Of a stretch of 64,000 bases of DNA, positions 1-10,447 are shown in pieces (position 1 is the first letter of the stretch; each line of letters starts with the position of its first letter). The position numbers and the translations under genes are program-made. The stretch covers positions 19,329-83,328 of the forward strand of contig CACZBM010000004.1 in assembly GCA_902779445.1 (NCBI GenBank). The letters run 5' to 3'. A model generated the notes under the pieces. That model was not told where the DNA came from. It was given only the letters and a program-made list of their open reading frames with translations, and made no database searches. The DNA comes from an uncultured Lachnospiraceae bacterium. GTDB taxonomy: Bacteria > Bacillota > Clostridia > Lachnospirales > Lachnospiraceae.

Positions 1-917
1 TCCGGAATGCCTATCATTCCTACATCATGGAGCAGGGCAGCATAGTACACCTTTTCAGCATAATCCTTATCCCTTCCCGCCATCTCTGCTATCTTTTTCG
101 CATATTCCGCTATCCTTATGGAATTTCCCTTTGTGAAATCATCCTTTTTCTCAACCGCAGACACAAAGGCTCTGGCCGTCTGGTCAAAAAGCCTGTGCAT
201 TTTCTCCATTTCCATATCATGAGACCGCACCACCTCTTCATCCAGATCCAGATACATGAATATATACAGAAATATGGATACCATGACCATAGCCATATTT
301 ACGATGGAGATCCCGTATGTGAATATCTGAATGATGCCACAGATAATGGGTACGAAGATATAAAGGACAAGTGAGATATATATAAGCCTGCTGAAAGACT
401 TCTTGTAATTTCTGATAACGGTATACTGTAGGATGGGACAAAGGACCGGGATGATATATGCAATAAGGAATCCGGTTCCCCTGTGATACCTGTTGGCATT
501 ATCAAAGTAATAATACAGTCCCGTAAAAGCTGATACTATGGCCATGATCATCCCTGCAAACCCAGCCCTGCCGGAAAACACAAGCCTGGCCGGAGTAGTT
601 TCAAGACCCCCCTCATTTAACAGCATATCTTCAAGATACAGATTGAAGCCGTAAACGATCCCGCTGGTCAGGAAGAACACAAAAAAATTGCTCACTCTGA
701 CCATCAGATATCCTGTAGGGCCGGGCATTCCGGCATAAACATAGGCCAGCCTGTCAAACCACAGCAGGAAACAAGCCGCTGCTTCCATGAAGATGAGCAC
801 TCTCTTCCTTTTTACCGAAAGGAATCTTGTATTTATCAACAGGAAAACCAGAATTGCGCATGCTCCGCATAAAAAGAGCATGATATCCAGCTGGTTTGTC
901 CTAATAAGCTCAAACAT
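1..917 (-). CDS. Membrane-anchored HD-GYP domain protein (3' end cut by window edge)
   Basis: This open frame runs off the left edge without a stop, so only the first 305 codons are present. The ATG at 917 follows a clear AAGGAG ribosome site. The protein opens with several hydrophobic segments (roughly residues 10-220, six or seven membrane spans), then a cytoplasmic part that reaches the first HD motif, LLHDVGMIGIP, at the edge. This looks like an HD-GYP phosphodiesterase, a family that degrades cyclic di-GMP, but the GYP half and the rest of the metal site lie outside the window, so activity cannot be judged. It is the last visible gene of a minus-strand signalling cluster and starts 22 bases after the response regulator ends. 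Confidence 0.8.
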   Translation of the reverse strand, partial: MFELIRTNQLDIMLFLCGACAILVFLLINTRFLSVKRKRVLIFMEAAACFLLWFDRLAYVYAGMPGPTGYLMVRVSNFFVFFLTSGIVYGFNLYLEDMLLNEGGLETTPARLVFSGRAGFAGMIMAIVSAFTGLYYYFDNANRYHRGTGFLIAYIIPVLCPILQYTVIRNYKKSFSRLIYISLVLYIFVPIICGIIQIFTYGISIVNMAMVMVSIFLYIFMYLDLDEEVVRSHDMEMEKMHRLFDQTARAFVSAVEKKDDFTKGNSIRIAEYAKKIAEMAGRDKDYAEKVYYAALLHDVGMIGIP

Positions 918-938
918 CAATCCGTCTCCTTGAAATAT

Positions 939-1697
939 CTATTTATGCAGAATAAAGTATTCCTGGAGATTTTTCAGAAGTTCCTCCTTCTGTATCCCCT
1001 TTAAGAAGTACCCTTCAGGCTTTAATGCCACTACAGCCATAACACTCTGCTTATCACCCTTTCCCGTAAGAAACATTACAGGAATATTACAGGTGTCCGG
1101 ATCGCTCCGGAGCATTTCCAGAACCTGGGGACCGCTCGTCACCGGCATTTCGTGATCCAGGAGTATGAGATCCACCTTATTTTTCCCAAGCCACTTAATG
1201 GCCTGAAGCCCTGAATTCGCCATGGCAACCTTGTATGTTCCCTTGAGCCATTCCCTTACCATGGTGAGATACTGTGCATCATCATCCACCACCAGTATGC
1301 TTTTCTTAAATTCTCCTGCAGCCGCTTTCTCCAGGTATTCCGTTGCAGTCTGTGCAAACTCTGCGTTATCAACGGGCCTGTAAAAAGTCTTATAGATCAG
1401 GGATCCGGGAATGTAGTCCAGAACATCTTTCAGATCCCGCTGCTCTCCCACCAGGATCATTTCCAGTTCCCTTTCCTTCATCGCATCAGTAAGGAAATGA
1501 AGTACACTCTCATCCGGCTGTCCGCCTTCCTCGAGATACAGTGTCACTAAAGAAGCGTTATCGATATTCTTATTGATCCCGTTAACTGTCCATGGTACAA
1601 AATCACAGTTAACACCTGCGTCCTTTACCTTCTTCACAAGAACACGTATGATAAATGACTCTTTCTCTCCTATAAAGATCATCCTGTTCTCAGACAT
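939..1697 (-). CDS. Response regulator with degenerate N-terminal and intact C-terminal receiver domain
   Basis: The 252-residue protein has an intact CheY-like receiver in residues about 130-250: acidic pair in ILVVDDD, phospho-acceptor Asp in LILLDHEMP, conserved Thr in FLTGKG and Lys in FLKG. Residues 1-125 look like a second, degenerate receiver: the region ends in KTFYRPVD, like a receiver Lys-Pro loop, but the expected phospho-Asp is not visible. There is no DNA-binding or enzymatic output domain. It follows the giant hybrid kinase by 16 bases and is probably its downstream phosphate acceptor, or a link to the HD-GYP proteins on either side. The pairing is inference from position. Confidence 0.8.
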   Translation of the reverse strand: MSENRMIFIGEKESFIIRVLVKKVKDAGVNCDFVPWTVNGINKNIDNASLVTLYLEEGGQPDESVLHFLTDAMKERELEMILVGEQRDLKDVLDYIPGSLIYKTFYRPVDNAEFAQTATEYLEKAAAGEFKKSILVVDDDAQYLTMVREWLKGTYKVAMANSGLQAIKWLGKNKVDLILLDHEMPVTSGPQVLEMLRSDPDTCNIPVMFLTGKGDKQSVMAVVALKPEGYFLKGIQKEELLKNLQEYFILHK

Positions 1698-1713
1698 TTT
1701 TCCTCCACACGGG

Positions 1714-4700
1714 CTACTCTCTTATGAGTGCTTCCATTCCATCCCAGTCAAACAGTCTCAGCATCTTTTCCAGTTCTTTCATCTTTTTATCATCTTCCGG
1801 AGGCATACGGTACTGCTTAAGGTCATTTAAGATCATTTCCACAGAATCATAATCCATCTGTGGTATCACATCTTTAAGGGCTTCATATGCTTCTTTCAGA
1901 TCACCCTCCGGTATCATTTCCTTATTGTTATCTTCCGCATTCTCACGGAGTCTTGACAGCTTTTCCCTATAGTCTTCATAGTCCGCAAGAAGAAGCCCTG
2001 TATTCTCATTTATAAATTTCATATCCTCTTTATTGCCGGCATCTTCCAGTTCTTCAGCAAGCTTTGAAAGCTCCGATGCGCCGATTATCCTTGCGGAACT
2101 CTTCAAAGAGTGGACCTTAATAGTATAAAGCCTTACATTACCGCTGTCATATGCATTTTTAATGACTCTGGTATTTTCATCAATAGTGTCAAGGAACAGA
2201 TTGAGTGCAAAGATAAAGTTTGTAATACCTCCGGAATTCCTGATACCCTCGGACACGTCAATACCTGCTGTCTTATATATCCACATCATTTCTTCAGGCA
2301 TCTCCGTAAGCTCTTCCACCGCTTCGACTTCTGATGGCTTTTCCATCATCTCCTCAGGCAGATGCTTCATAATGGTACTTTCCAGGGTCTCGGTATCTAT
2401 GGGTTTTGAAAGATATCCGTTAAATCCTCTGGAGGTATAGAACTCTTCACCGGCCGAGGAATTGGCTGTAAGGGCATAGACCGGCAGATCCGGATAATTC
2501 TTTCTGATCTCCGCCACTGTCTCTACCCCGTCCATTCCCGGCATCATATGGTCAAGAAGTACAATGTTAAAGTTTGTATCCTTTATCTTTTCCAGACATT
2601 CTTCACCGCTTGAAGCCGTGGACACAAATACCTTTGTGCCCTTCAGGAGTCCCTTGATGACATTTAAGTTCATAGCATTATCATCAACCACCAGTACATC
2701 CGCATCAGGAGCTATGAACTTTGGAACATAAGGTCCTCCGGAGCCTGATTCATCATGCTCCATGAATATGCCTATAGGTGTCTTGTCTATGATCTTCTGA
2801 TCAAGTATAAGGATGAATTCCGACCCCTTGCCGTACTCACTCTCACAGGTAAGGCTTCCTCCCATAAGCTCCGCAAATTTCCTGGATATATCAAGTCCCA
2901 GTCCTGTTCCCTGTATTCCGCTGTTCTTCTGTTCATCCAGTCGTTCATAGGCGGTAAAGAGTTTTTCCCTGTCCTCATCCTTAACGCCCATTCCGGTATC
3001 TTTTACGGAAAATCTGATCTTACAATCCTTATCTACCCTTTCCTCCATGGAAACGTAAAGCGCAAATCCGCCTGTTTCAGTGTATTTAACAGCATTGGTC
3101 AAAAGATTGAGAACTATCTGCTTGATCTTTCCCATATCCCCGTACAGTTTTTTCGGCAGCAGTTCATCGATCACCACCTCAAAGATCAGTTCTTTTTCTG
3201 TACCCTTCACTCTTATCATGGAAACGATAGATCTCAACATATCCTGGGTATCGTATTCCTGTTCCACGAGATGCATCTTTCCCGATTCGATCTTTGACAT
3301 ATCAAGGAGATCATTTATAAGGGAAAGAAGGGACTCGGATGCATTTCTGATATCCATTGCATAATTCATCATGGATACGAAATAGGGCTTGGGAACTCCT
3401 GTGGCATCCTCTCTCATGACCATTTCATTCATTCCCATGATGGTATTTATGGGGGTCCTGATCTCATGGGACATATTGGCGAGGAATCTGGATTTTGCGG
3501 TATTTGCTCTTTCAGCCTCTTCCTTTGCCCTCATTATTTCATAATACTGACTCTGGATAACGGTCTTCTTTAAGACTCTCCATACTATAAATCCCGAAGC
3601 CAGCGCCACCAGCAGTATGAGGATGAGACGGATAACAGACATCTCGAGAAGCTGTGGCATCTTATTTATCTGATACTCTTCATGGAGAAACTCATATCCA
3701 CCGTGTCCGTTGCTCACCCTTATATGGAGGACATAGTCTCCGGTGGGAAGATTAGTGTACTCCAGAGGCTGCAGCTCGCTTCTCCTGACGGTCAGTCCCT
3801 CGCTTCCCTTTCCTTCAATATATACCTGGACCTCAGGGTTCAGAAGGGAATAATCCATAACCGCCGCGTTTATCCTGATCCTTCCTTTTGAGGCGGGAAT
3901 GGAATATACACCGTTGCTATCGGGAAGTATCTCCTTATTATCACAGTATACAGAGCTCAGGGCTGCTTTTACCGGCACAGACATATCGGTAAACATGTTC
4001 ATATTTACCTTGCAGATACCACTTCTTCCGGGGATATAGAGATATCCCGACTCATCTGCATCCATATAGCCCTGGGCAGTGGGAGTACTGGTAAGCCCGT
4101 TATCCATGTTATAGAGTCTGTAGTCATCCACACGGTCATTCAACATATCTTCGATACTCTCGATGTAAATACCGTATGAGGAAGTGATCCACATATTACC
4201 GCTTTTATCGGTATAAAGATCATAATTATTGTTATAAGGGAAAGTGGCTACATGGGTGATAATGCCGTCCTTCATATACTCTATGGAGTTCGATGTGACG
4301 ATCCAGAAAACTCCCCTCTTCTCATCCCTTTTGATCCTTAAGACAATGTCACTCGTAAGACCGTCATCTCTGCCGATATTAATGATCCCTTCATCCTCTA
4401 TCACATATATGCCGTCTCCGTCAGAACAAGCAAAAATAGCTCCTCTGTTCGCTTCTTCCACGGAAAGAATGGTGGCGTTTTTGATGCCTTCCTTTACTCC
4501 GTATGTTTTAACGACCTTTCCGTCTTTGATAACGGTAACACCGGCATTTGAACCGGTACATACCCTGCCGTCGTTTAAGACGCTCACACATCTTATCTCA
4601 TTATCAGGCATTCCGTTTTTAGTGGAATAACCGGTGATCTTCCCGTCTTCTGAAATGTTTAAAAGCCCCAGATCCCCTGTGTACGTCCCGATCCAGAGGT

Positions 4701-5943
4701 CATTTTTGTTGCCTCTCTTAATACAGCGGATACGCGCATCTCCTAAGTATTCCGTGAGTTCATTCGTTACCGGGAGATCATTCTTATCAATGATCCGCAG
4801 TCCGTTATCCGTACCCACATAGAGCTCATCCTTATACATACAGGTAGCATTGACCACTTCCTCCGGCAGTCCCGCTTTATGGGAAAGGTTAATGAAATTA
4901 TCTGCAACGATCTTCATGATCCCCTGAGTTGAGGACGCAAACCACATATTTCCCTGATAATCAGATGTCATCATTTCTATCCCGCTGTTAAAGGGGATGT
5001 CATCAAGGACTTTTATCTTTCTTTCCCTGTCCAGATACCCTGCCTCACTGATGGAAGAGATCCAGATCTTTCCGCAGTCATAACTGATCCAGTGTACATT
5101 AGTGATAGGTGCGGTGGAGATCTTCTCAAGCTTGTCTTTTCCGTCTCCGAACCGACCGTAGTACATCACATCACCTGCAGTACCGAGATAGATGAACCCC
5201 GGATTATTCGGATCAACTTTGATAGCTGTTATCTTTTCGATACCCAGATCCTCGGAAGTATAAAACTCTTTAACGGCCCTGTTTTCGATCATAAAGATCT
5301 TTCCGCTATTTGTCTGTCCGTATATTCTGCCGTTGGAGTCCGAATCCATCCTTAAGATCCGCTCTCCATTGACCCTTTTATCGTTGATCGGATTTAACTT
5401 CATATCCTGATCTATATAACATGCTCCGGTGGCCGTACCCACATAGATGTTTTCATCCCTGTCCTCCGCAAAAGTCCTGATGGATGAAGACGGAAGCCCC
5501 TCTTTATATGTGATATGGATCTTTTCATTCCCGTCTATGACAACCACACCGTTATCATTTGTTCCGACCCATATCCTTCCCTTACTGTCCTCGAAAAGCC
5601 CACGGCCGTTGGTCATCCCGCTGTTCGTGTCCAGTCTCGTAAAGTTATTTCCGTCATACCGGATGATGCCACTATAGCATCCGAGCCATACATATCCGTC
5701 CGAAGAGCACAGTATGTAATTGGCATCCGAAGTGGGAAGTCCGTTACCGGCATCATAGATCTTTGACGAATACCCGACGTTATTTATCTGATCCGTAACC
5801 GCATATCCGCCCCCAAAGGGAAGCTCATTTCCATAGGTACTCGAATAAGCGGCAAAGACCGGAACAGTCAAAATGCCGGAAAGTATCAGGATAACAAAGA
5901 AACTTGCTGCCTTATATATGGTTTTTCCGATCTTCAGCTGCAT
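1714..5943 (-). CDS. Hybrid sensor histidine kinase with extracellular beta-propeller, receiver and HPt domains
   Basis: A 1409-residue one-protein phosphorelay. A signal peptide (residues 1-31, ending VPVFA) is followed by a long region of propeller repeats (about 45-670, recurrent W-G-T and GLP motifs of the Reg_prop type), a Y_Y_Y-like beta domain (about 690-770) and one membrane span (about 780-800). The cytoplasmic part holds HisKA with the phospho-His in [11 protein letters not shown], an ATPase domain with [11 protein letters not shown], a receiver with VLVVDDN and [11 protein letters not shown], and an HPt domain with the His in VHSLKSSAR. The architecture matches hybrid two-component systems best known from polysaccharide sensing in Bacteroidetes. 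No DNA-binding domain is present, so output must go through another protein, plausibly the downstream receiver. The ligand is unknown. Confidence 0.9.
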   Translation of the reverse strand: MQLKIGKTIYKAASFFVILILSGILTVPVFAAYSSTYGNELPFGGGYAVTDQINNVGYSSKIYDAGNGLPTSDANYILCSSDGYVWLGCYSGIIRYDGNNFTRLDTNSGMTNGRGLFEDSKGRIWVGTNDNGVVVIDGNEKIHITYKEGLPSSSIRTFAEDRDENIYVGTATGACYIDQDMKLNPINDKRVNGERILRMDSDSNGRIYGQTNSGKIFMIENRAVKEFYTSEDLGIEKITAIKVDPNNPGFIYLGTAGDVMYYGRFGDGKDKLEKISTAPITNVHWISYDCGKIWISSISEAGYLDRERKIKVLDDIPFNSGIEMMTSDYQGNMWFASSTQGIMKIVADNFINLSHKAGLPEEVVNATCMYKDELYVGTDNGLRIIDKNDLPVTNELTEYLGDARIRCIKRGNKNDLWIGTYTGDLGLLNISEDGKITGYSTKNGMPDNEIRCVSVLNDGRVCTGSNAGVTVIKDGKVVKTYGVKEGIKNATILSVEEANRGAIFACSDGDGIYVIEDEGIINIGRDDGLTSDIVLRIKRDEKRGVFWIVTSNSIEYMKDGIITHVATFPYNNNYDLYTDKSGNMWITSSYGIYIESIEDMLNDRVDDYRLYNMDNGLTSTPTAQGYMDADESGYLYIPGRSGICKVNMNMFTDMSVPVKAALSSVYCDNKEILPDSNGVYSIPASKGRIRINAAVMDYSLLNPEVQVYIEGKGSEGLTVRRSELQPLEYTNLPTGDYVLHIRVSNGHGGYEFLHEEYQINKMPQLLEMSVIRLILILLVALASGFIVWRVLKKTVIQSQYYEIMRAKEEAERANTAKSRFLANMSHEIRTPINTIMGMNEMVMREDATGVPKPYFVSMMNYAMDIRNASESLLSLINDLLDMSKIESGKMHLVEQEYDTQDMLRSIVSMIRVKGTEKELIFEVVIDELLPKKLYGDMGKIKQIVLNLLTNAVKYTETGGFALYVSMEERVDKDCKIRFSVKDTGMGVKDEDREKLFTAYERLDEQKNSGIQGTGLGLDISRKFAELMGGSLTCESEYGKGSEFILILDQKIIDKTPIGIFMEHDESGSGGPYVPKFIAPDADVLVVDDNAMNLNVIKGLLKGTKVFVSTASSGEECLEKIKDTNFNIVLLDHMMPGMDGVETVAEIRKNYPDLPVYALTANSSAGEEFYTSRGFNGYLSKPIDTETLESTIMKHLPEEMMEKPSEVEAVEELTEMPEEMMWIYKTAGIDVSEGIRNSGGITNFIFALNLFLDTIDENTRVIKNAYDSGNVRLYTIKVHSLKSSARIIGASELSKLAEELEDAGNKEDMKFINENTGLLLADYEDYREKLSRLRENAEDNNKEMIPEGDLKEAYEALKDVIPQMDYDSVEMILNDLKQYRMPPEDDKKMKELEKMLRLFDWDGMEALIRE

Positions 5944-5952
5944 ACTGTCCTC

Positions 5953-8076
5953 TCACATCGGCCTGTTGTACTTCCTCAGGATCACCTTGACTTCAGAAAG
6001 GGCCTCCATAAATACTTCCACGCATTTGGGATCAAACTGGGTTCCCTTTCCTTCTTCCAGAATAGCTAATGACTTTTCAAGAGAAAAAGCCGGCTTATAT
6101 ACCCTGGGGGAAGTCAGGGCATCAAATACATCCGCGACTGCCATTATTCTGGCGGAAAGAGGGATCACTTCACCGTGTATCCCTTCAGGATAGCCCTTAC
6201 CATCCCATCTCTCATGATGGTATCCCGCCATATTTCTGGCTTCCTTCAGATAGTTATCGCCTTCAACGGTACTGATGGCGTTTTCCATTATCCTCTTTCC
6301 CGCTGCCGCATGGGTCTTCATGATCTCATATTCCTCATCCGTAAGCTTGCCGGGCTTATTCAACACCTCATCCGGAATATGGATCTTCCCTATGTCATGA
6401 AGAGGAGCTGAACGCACAACGTCCGAGATGAACTTCGGTGTGATCTTCCCGGCATAATAGCCCTTTGCTTTTAACCCCTCCACTATGATCTTTACATAGG
6501 CCGCGGTCTTCTGTACATGGGCTCCCGTATCTGAATCCCTGCTTTCAACCAGATCCGCCATTGTAACTATAAGACCGTCCTGCATCTTGAATGTGGATTC
6601 AGAAAGCTTTCTGATACTGCGCATCTGCTCAGCCTGATTCTTTGTCAGTCTTTCAGCAGACAGATACAGGTTCTCGATCTCGTCTCCGGTCTGTATACCC
6701 AGTTTCCTGAAGGTTTTGACATCTTCATCCATAGCTTCCTGTGTATCTCTGCTGTCAGCTAGCTTCTCCATTGATCTCGCAATGGAATTGATGGGAAAGA
6801 TAAGCTGGTAATCTGTGAGCCAGATGATAAATACACATAACAGGATGAAGAATCCCAGGAAAATAGTGGACATTTCCGCAAAAAAGCTTATAGTACTCAT
6901 GTGGAGTTTCTCCATATTCACATCCGCAAAAACATAGCAGACGCACCTGTAATTTGAATCATATACAGGCACAGCCGCAGTAATGAGGTATCCGTATCTG
7001 TCATTGGAGACTATGGGATCGATCTTCTTTCCCTCCAGAAGATCCAGAAGATATGGCTCAAATCCGCGTTCTATCGGGACAATGGTACCTATCTCCTCCG
7101 CAGGTACGTCTTCGGTATCAAAGTCAAAGACCACCCGGTTTCCCTCTGCCTCTACCCTGTATACGTAGAGAAAGGCAATCTCTTCGGAACTCCTGAATAT
7201 CTTTTCAAGGAGATCCCTGGTATCCCTGTAATCATCCAGGTTCCCCCTAGTCTCCAGATATTCATCCACCCGGTCTCCGTCAATAACTTCCGCAGCCAGA
7301 TTTGCTATTCCCGTAGCAAGCTCGGCTTCTTCATTTGTCACGGTCTTTCTATGGATATTTACGCCTATAACGGAATATAAAAGAGCGATCACCGTCATAG
7401 AGAACATAAATATAAAAAGGACTTTTGTTCTTAAAGATATGACTCTGGTCCTTGACCTCGATTTCTCTTTCTCGGAATCCTCAGCTTCCTCGGTGGGATT
7501 CTGAAGCCACATTTTGAATTTCAGTAATTCTTTATATCTGTCAGGAATAAAATGAACAATAAGAAGCGCCAGAATACATGACACAAGCTTATCCGGAAAA
7601 TCCGTGATAAGTGCTGAAAAAACGTGTGACAGGAAATAACTTACCTTGCCGGTCCCGAAGATCATTCCGGTGAAATATTCCGTATCGGGAGCCAGTCCTT
7701 CAACAAACCACGGGATAACAGAACCGACCCCTCCTCCTAAGAGAGTGAATGTTCCCACCATTGCTGCCACTCCGGGTATCTTTTTATGTATTTTCCGCTC
7801 AGCAAAAAAAGCTGCGGAAAAACCGATCATCACATTGATAACCCTGTAATAAACAGCTGTAGGATCCGTAATACTCTTAATAGTATTGGTGGCAAATCCC
7901 ACGATGACTCCGGGAAGATAACCTCCCAGCATGGCTACCGACACCGTTCCTACAGTGTCAAGGTAAAGAGGGAGTTTAAAAAAAGACACGATTGAGCTCA
8001 GGAGTATATTTAGGGCAACGCCCAGACAGCATATGAAAATAGCGGATATATTTGATCTCTTCTTAAACAGGTTCAT
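5953..8076 (-). CDS. Membrane sensor protein with C-terminal HD-GYP phosphodiesterase domain
   Basis: The 707-residue protein begins with a hydrophobic block of five or six spans (residues 1-190) that resembles ECF-type substrate-binding membrane domains. Next come a span near 220, an extracytoplasmic sensor region (about 240-390), another span (about 395-420), a HAMP-like or coiled-coil linker, and an HD-GYP domain (about 500-690). The catalytic signature is complete: LHDIGKIHIPD, the HHERWDGKGYP motif, and DVFDAL. It therefore probably hydrolyses cyclic di-GMP in response to an external or membrane-bound ligand. It is the first gene of the signalling cluster, with GGAGGAG ahead of its ATG, and ends 9 bases before the hybrid kinase begins. 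Confidence 0.88.
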   Translation of the reverse strand: MNLFKKRSNISAIFICCLGVALNILLSSIVSFFKLPLYLDTVGTVSVAMLGGYLPGVIVGFATNTIKSITDPTAVYYRVINVMIGFSAAFFAERKIHKKIPGVAAMVGTFTLLGGGVGSVIPWFVEGLAPDTEYFTGMIFGTGKVSYFLSHVFSALITDFPDKLVSCILALLIVHFIPDRYKELLKFKMWLQNPTEEAEDSEKEKSRSRTRVISLRTKVLFIFMFSMTVIALLYSVIGVNIHRKTVTNEEAELATGIANLAAEVIDGDRVDEYLETRGNLDDYRDTRDLLEKIFRSSEEIAFLYVYRVEAEGNRVVFDFDTEDVPAEEIGTIVPIERGFEPYLLDLLEGKKIDPIVSNDRYGYLITAAVPVYDSNYRCVCYVFADVNMEKLHMSTISFFAEMSTIFLGFFILLCVFIIWLTDYQLIFPINSIARSMEKLADSRDTQEAMDEDVKTFRKLGIQTGDEIENLYLSAERLTKNQAEQMRSIRKLSESTFKMQDGLIVTMADLVESRDSDTGAHVQKTAAYVKIIVEGLKAKGYYAGKITPKFISDVVRSAPLHDIGKIHIPDEVLNKPGKLTDEEYEIMKTHAAAGKRIMENAISTVEGDNYLKEARNMAGYHHERWDGKGYPEGIHGEVIPLSARIMAVADVFDALTSPRVYKPAFSLEKSLAILEEGKGTQFDPKCVEVFMEALSEVKVILRKYNRPM

Positions 8077-8155
8077 AAGTATACTCTCCTCCGCATTTTC
8101 GGAAAGCTCTCAGGTATTTTACCATATTTACCTGCTGTTTACTATAAAAATAAGG

Positions 8156-8182
8156 AAAGAGGCCGCATGTCGCAGCCTCTTT
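8156..8182 (-). terminator. Hairpin terminator after the rhamnose gene block
   Basis: Inverted repeat AAAGAGGC ... GCCTCTTT with an 11-base loop, followed on the minus strand by CCTTATTTTT. It lies 18 bases beyond the stop of the mutarotase gene and before the HD-GYP gene, so it probably ends the long metabolosome transcript. Confidence 0.7.
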
Positions 8183-8199
8183 AGTCTGTTTCATATTCT

Positions 8200-8838
8200 T
8201 CAGATGGAAAATACCTTTAATACGTGACTATGATGCATATCTGTTATCCAGTCCACATCATCGGTTATCCACTCCATGATCTCCAACATCTTTGTCTCCC
8301 AGGCTATGGTGTCTCTCTTTTCTTCACCTGTCATCTCATGCTCCATGGAGGTGTCTATCTCGTCATAACCGAATATATAGTCTCCGTAATTCCAGATAGT
8401 GAAGTTACTGTCAGGTCCCGGATCCACCTCGGTACGTGCCTCCACCAGAGCATCATGGCGGCGTTTGTATTCCTCGGTCTCGGAATTAATGAGATGGGTC
8501 ATAAACACCCTGTGGCGTATCATGGATTTATCACTTCTCACGATCCCGTAATCCTGATACATCTCCCTCATGTCTTTTGAAAAATCCGATGTCCACTCAG
8601 CTTCCTCATCAATGGTCTGCTGAACAGGTTTCATGAGTTCTGTTGTTACCGGATCCTTTTTATCATCATTGGTCTCATAGTAACCAAAGAAGAAAGTGTC
8701 GCATCTCCAGAGACTGAAGTTGTCTGCTTCGTTCTTTATGGCAGCCTTCTTGATCCCCTGAAAAGCCCTTCCGATCTCTGTGAGGACCGTTCCCACTCTG
8801 CCCTCTTCTATCTTGAATGCAAAGCTGTGTCTGATCAT
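8200..8838 (-). CDS. Tandem L-rhamnose mutarotase-like protein (two RhaM domains)
   Basis: The 212 residues contain two related halves. The second half (about 105-212) has the RhaM pattern: a basic start (RHRVFMTHLI), EYKRRHDALV, then TIWNYGDYIFGYDEID. The first half (1-104) repeats the layout in weaker form: MIRHSFAFKI, then FSLWRCDTFFFGYYETND. RhaM interconverts the alpha and beta anomers of L-rhamnose and is normally a protein of about 104 residues, so this is a fused duplication. The N-terminal copy lacks the clear YKRRH segment and may be structural. The gene sits one base from rhamnulokinase, which supports a role in rhamnose uptake metabolism. Activity on fucose or another deoxysugar cannot be excluded. 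Confidence 0.75.
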   Translation of the reverse strand: MIRHSFAFKIEEGRVGTVLTEIGRAFQGIKKAAIKNEADNFSLWRCDTFFFGYYETNDDKKDPVTTELMKPVQQTIDEEAEWTSDFSKDMREMYQDYGIVRSDKSMIRHRVFMTHLINSETEEYKRRHDALVEARTEVDPGPDSNFTIWNYGDYIFGYDEIDTSMEHEMTGEEKRDTIAWETKMLEIMEWITDDVDWITDMHHSHVLKVFSI

Positions 8839-8839
8839 A

Positions 8840-10273
8840 TCAAAGTTTACCTCTTGCGATTATATCACCTTCGGGATCGTACTCCTGTACTCCGAAACTT
8901 TCATAGATACATTTCCTGGCTTCCATAAGATCATTGAAATCACCGGCTAAGATCATCTGAGCCACGATGTTTCCGATACCTGTAGCCTCTCCGGGGCCTG
9001 CCACAACAGTACGGTGGGTCCTTCTGGCTGTGAGGCTGTTAATGAAAGGATTCATGGATCCGCCGCCGACGATATGTATGCTCTTAAAGTTCCTGCCTAC
9101 GATATCTTCGATCTCTACTATGGTTCTTTCATATGCATCTACCAGACTCTGGTAAACGACTGATGCCACTTCATCCAGGCCTGTGGGAACCTTCTGCCCG
9201 GTCCTCTCGCAATATGCCTTTATCTCTTCTGTCATATTCTCGGGAGCAAGGAAGCAGTTGTCATCCACATTTACCCTTGAAGGGAAGTCCAGCTTGGAAT
9301 AAGCCATCTTACTAAGTTCATCCCAGCTGTACGCATCTCCGGTCTCATGGCGGACCTGCTGGATCATCCAGAGTCCCATGATGTTCTTTAAGTATCTGTA
9401 ACGGTGGTCATATCCGCCCTCGTTTGTGAGGTTTGCCTGCTGACTCTCGGGAGTACAGATGGCGTCCTTATTCTCTACACCCATAAGTGACCATGTACCG
9501 GAACTGATATAGAGATTGTCCTTTTCATCAGTGGTGGGCACGCTCATTACTGCTGAAGCTGTGTCGTGGCTGGCTGCCTTTATTACTGTACAGTCAAATC
9601 CCACTTCTTCCTGTATCTCTTTCTTTAATGAACCCACAACCGTTCCCGGCATCTTGAGTTCCTTAAAGATGGATTTCTTGAATCCGAGTCTCTCTATAAG
9701 CTCGTAATCCCACTGGAAAGTCTTGGGATCCACGAGGTTACTGGTGGTGGCTTCGGTATATTCGCTCATTGCCACTCCGGTTAAGAGATACTGGAAATAG
9801 TCAGGGAGCATGAGAAGAGTCTCTGCTTTTTCCATGATCTCAGGATTATTCTTCTTAATAGCCATCAGCTGATAGATGGTATTAAAGATAGCTTTCTGAA
9901 TTCCTGTTCTGGCATAAAGCTCTTTTTCGGGAATGATCTTGAATACTTCTTCATCCATTCCCTGGGTCCTCGCGTCACGGTAGCTCACAGTATCACCAAG
10001 GAGATTTCCGTCCTTATCGAGGAGCACAAAGTCAACTCCCCAGGTGTCTATTCCCAGGTAATCCGGCACATCTCCCGCTTCTTTACATTTCTTTAGTCCT
10101 GTCTTGATCTCTCCGAACAGATAGTCAAGATCCCAGCAAAGATGTCCGTTCCTTTTCTTTGGTCCGTTGTCAAAACGGTGCTCTTCCTTAAGAGTGATCT
10201 TACCGTTTTCAAGTGTTCCGATGATGTGACGTCCGCTGGACGCTCCAAAATCGATCGCAAGGTATTTGTTCAT
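8840..10273 (-). CDS. rhaB: Rhamnulokinase
   Basis: A 477-residue FGGY-family kinase. The N-terminal domain opens with LAIDFGASSGRHIIG (ATP phosphate loop), followed by CWDLDYL and LGIDTWGVDFVLLD, which are characteristic of RhaB, and the C-terminal half has SSGTWSLMGVE and IVGGGSMN for nucleotide binding. It phosphorylates L-rhamnulose at O1 with ATP, in the cytoplasm. I start it at the ATG at 10273, preceded by AGGAGG. An upstream in-frame extension of 13 codons starts inside the repeat region and has no better ribosome site. It is followed at once by the mutarotase gene and preceded by family A repeats. Rhamnose isomerase is absent from the neighbourhood. Confidence 0.92.
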   Translation of the reverse strand: MNKYLAIDFGASSGRHIIGTLENGKITLKEEHRFDNGPKKRNGHLCWDLDYLFGEIKTGLKKCKEAGDVPDYLGIDTWGVDFVLLDKDGNLLGDTVSYRDARTQGMDEEVFKIIPEKELYARTGIQKAIFNTIYQLMAIKKNNPEIMEKAETLLMLPDYFQYLLTGVAMSEYTEATTSNLVDPKTFQWDYELIERLGFKKSIFKELKMPGTVVGSLKKEIQEEVGFDCTVIKAASHDTASAVMSVPTTDEKDNLYISSGTWSLMGVENKDAICTPESQQANLTNEGGYDHRYRYLKNIMGLWMIQQVRHETGDAYSWDELSKMAYSKLDFPSRVNVDDNCFLAPENMTEEIKAYCERTGQKVPTGLDEVASVVYQSLVDAYERTIVEIEDIVGRNFKSIHIVGGGSMNPFINSLTARRTHRTVVAGPGEATGIGNIVAQMILAGDFNDLMEARKCIYESFGVQEYDPEGDIIARGKL

Positions 10274-10306
10274 TGTTTCCTCCTGTATTGTTTTTTGTAG
10301 TATCAT

Positions 10307-10447
10307 TGTCATTCTGAGGGCGTAGCCCGAAGAATCTCTTTAGATCCTTCGCTTCGCTCAGGATGACATCTCTGCGGGCTTTAGCCCGAAGAATCTCTTC
10401 AGATCCTTCGCTTCGCTCAGGATGACATTGTTATCAGGATGACATTG
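10307..10447. repeat. Two adjacent family A palindromic repeats plus a short tandem remnant
   Basis: A full family A element (10307-10368) runs from TGTCATTCTGAG to CTCAGGATGACA, outer arms that pair with each other, with an inner GGGC..GCCC hairpin. A second copy with a clipped left arm follows (10371-10427), then a remnant CAGGATGACATTGTTA that repeats a piece just before it and ends on the stop codon of the DeoR-type gene. The block fills the gap between that gene and rhaB, so a polycistronic mRNA would carry these hairpins. No promoter for rhaB is visible in the gap. Confidence 0.85.
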
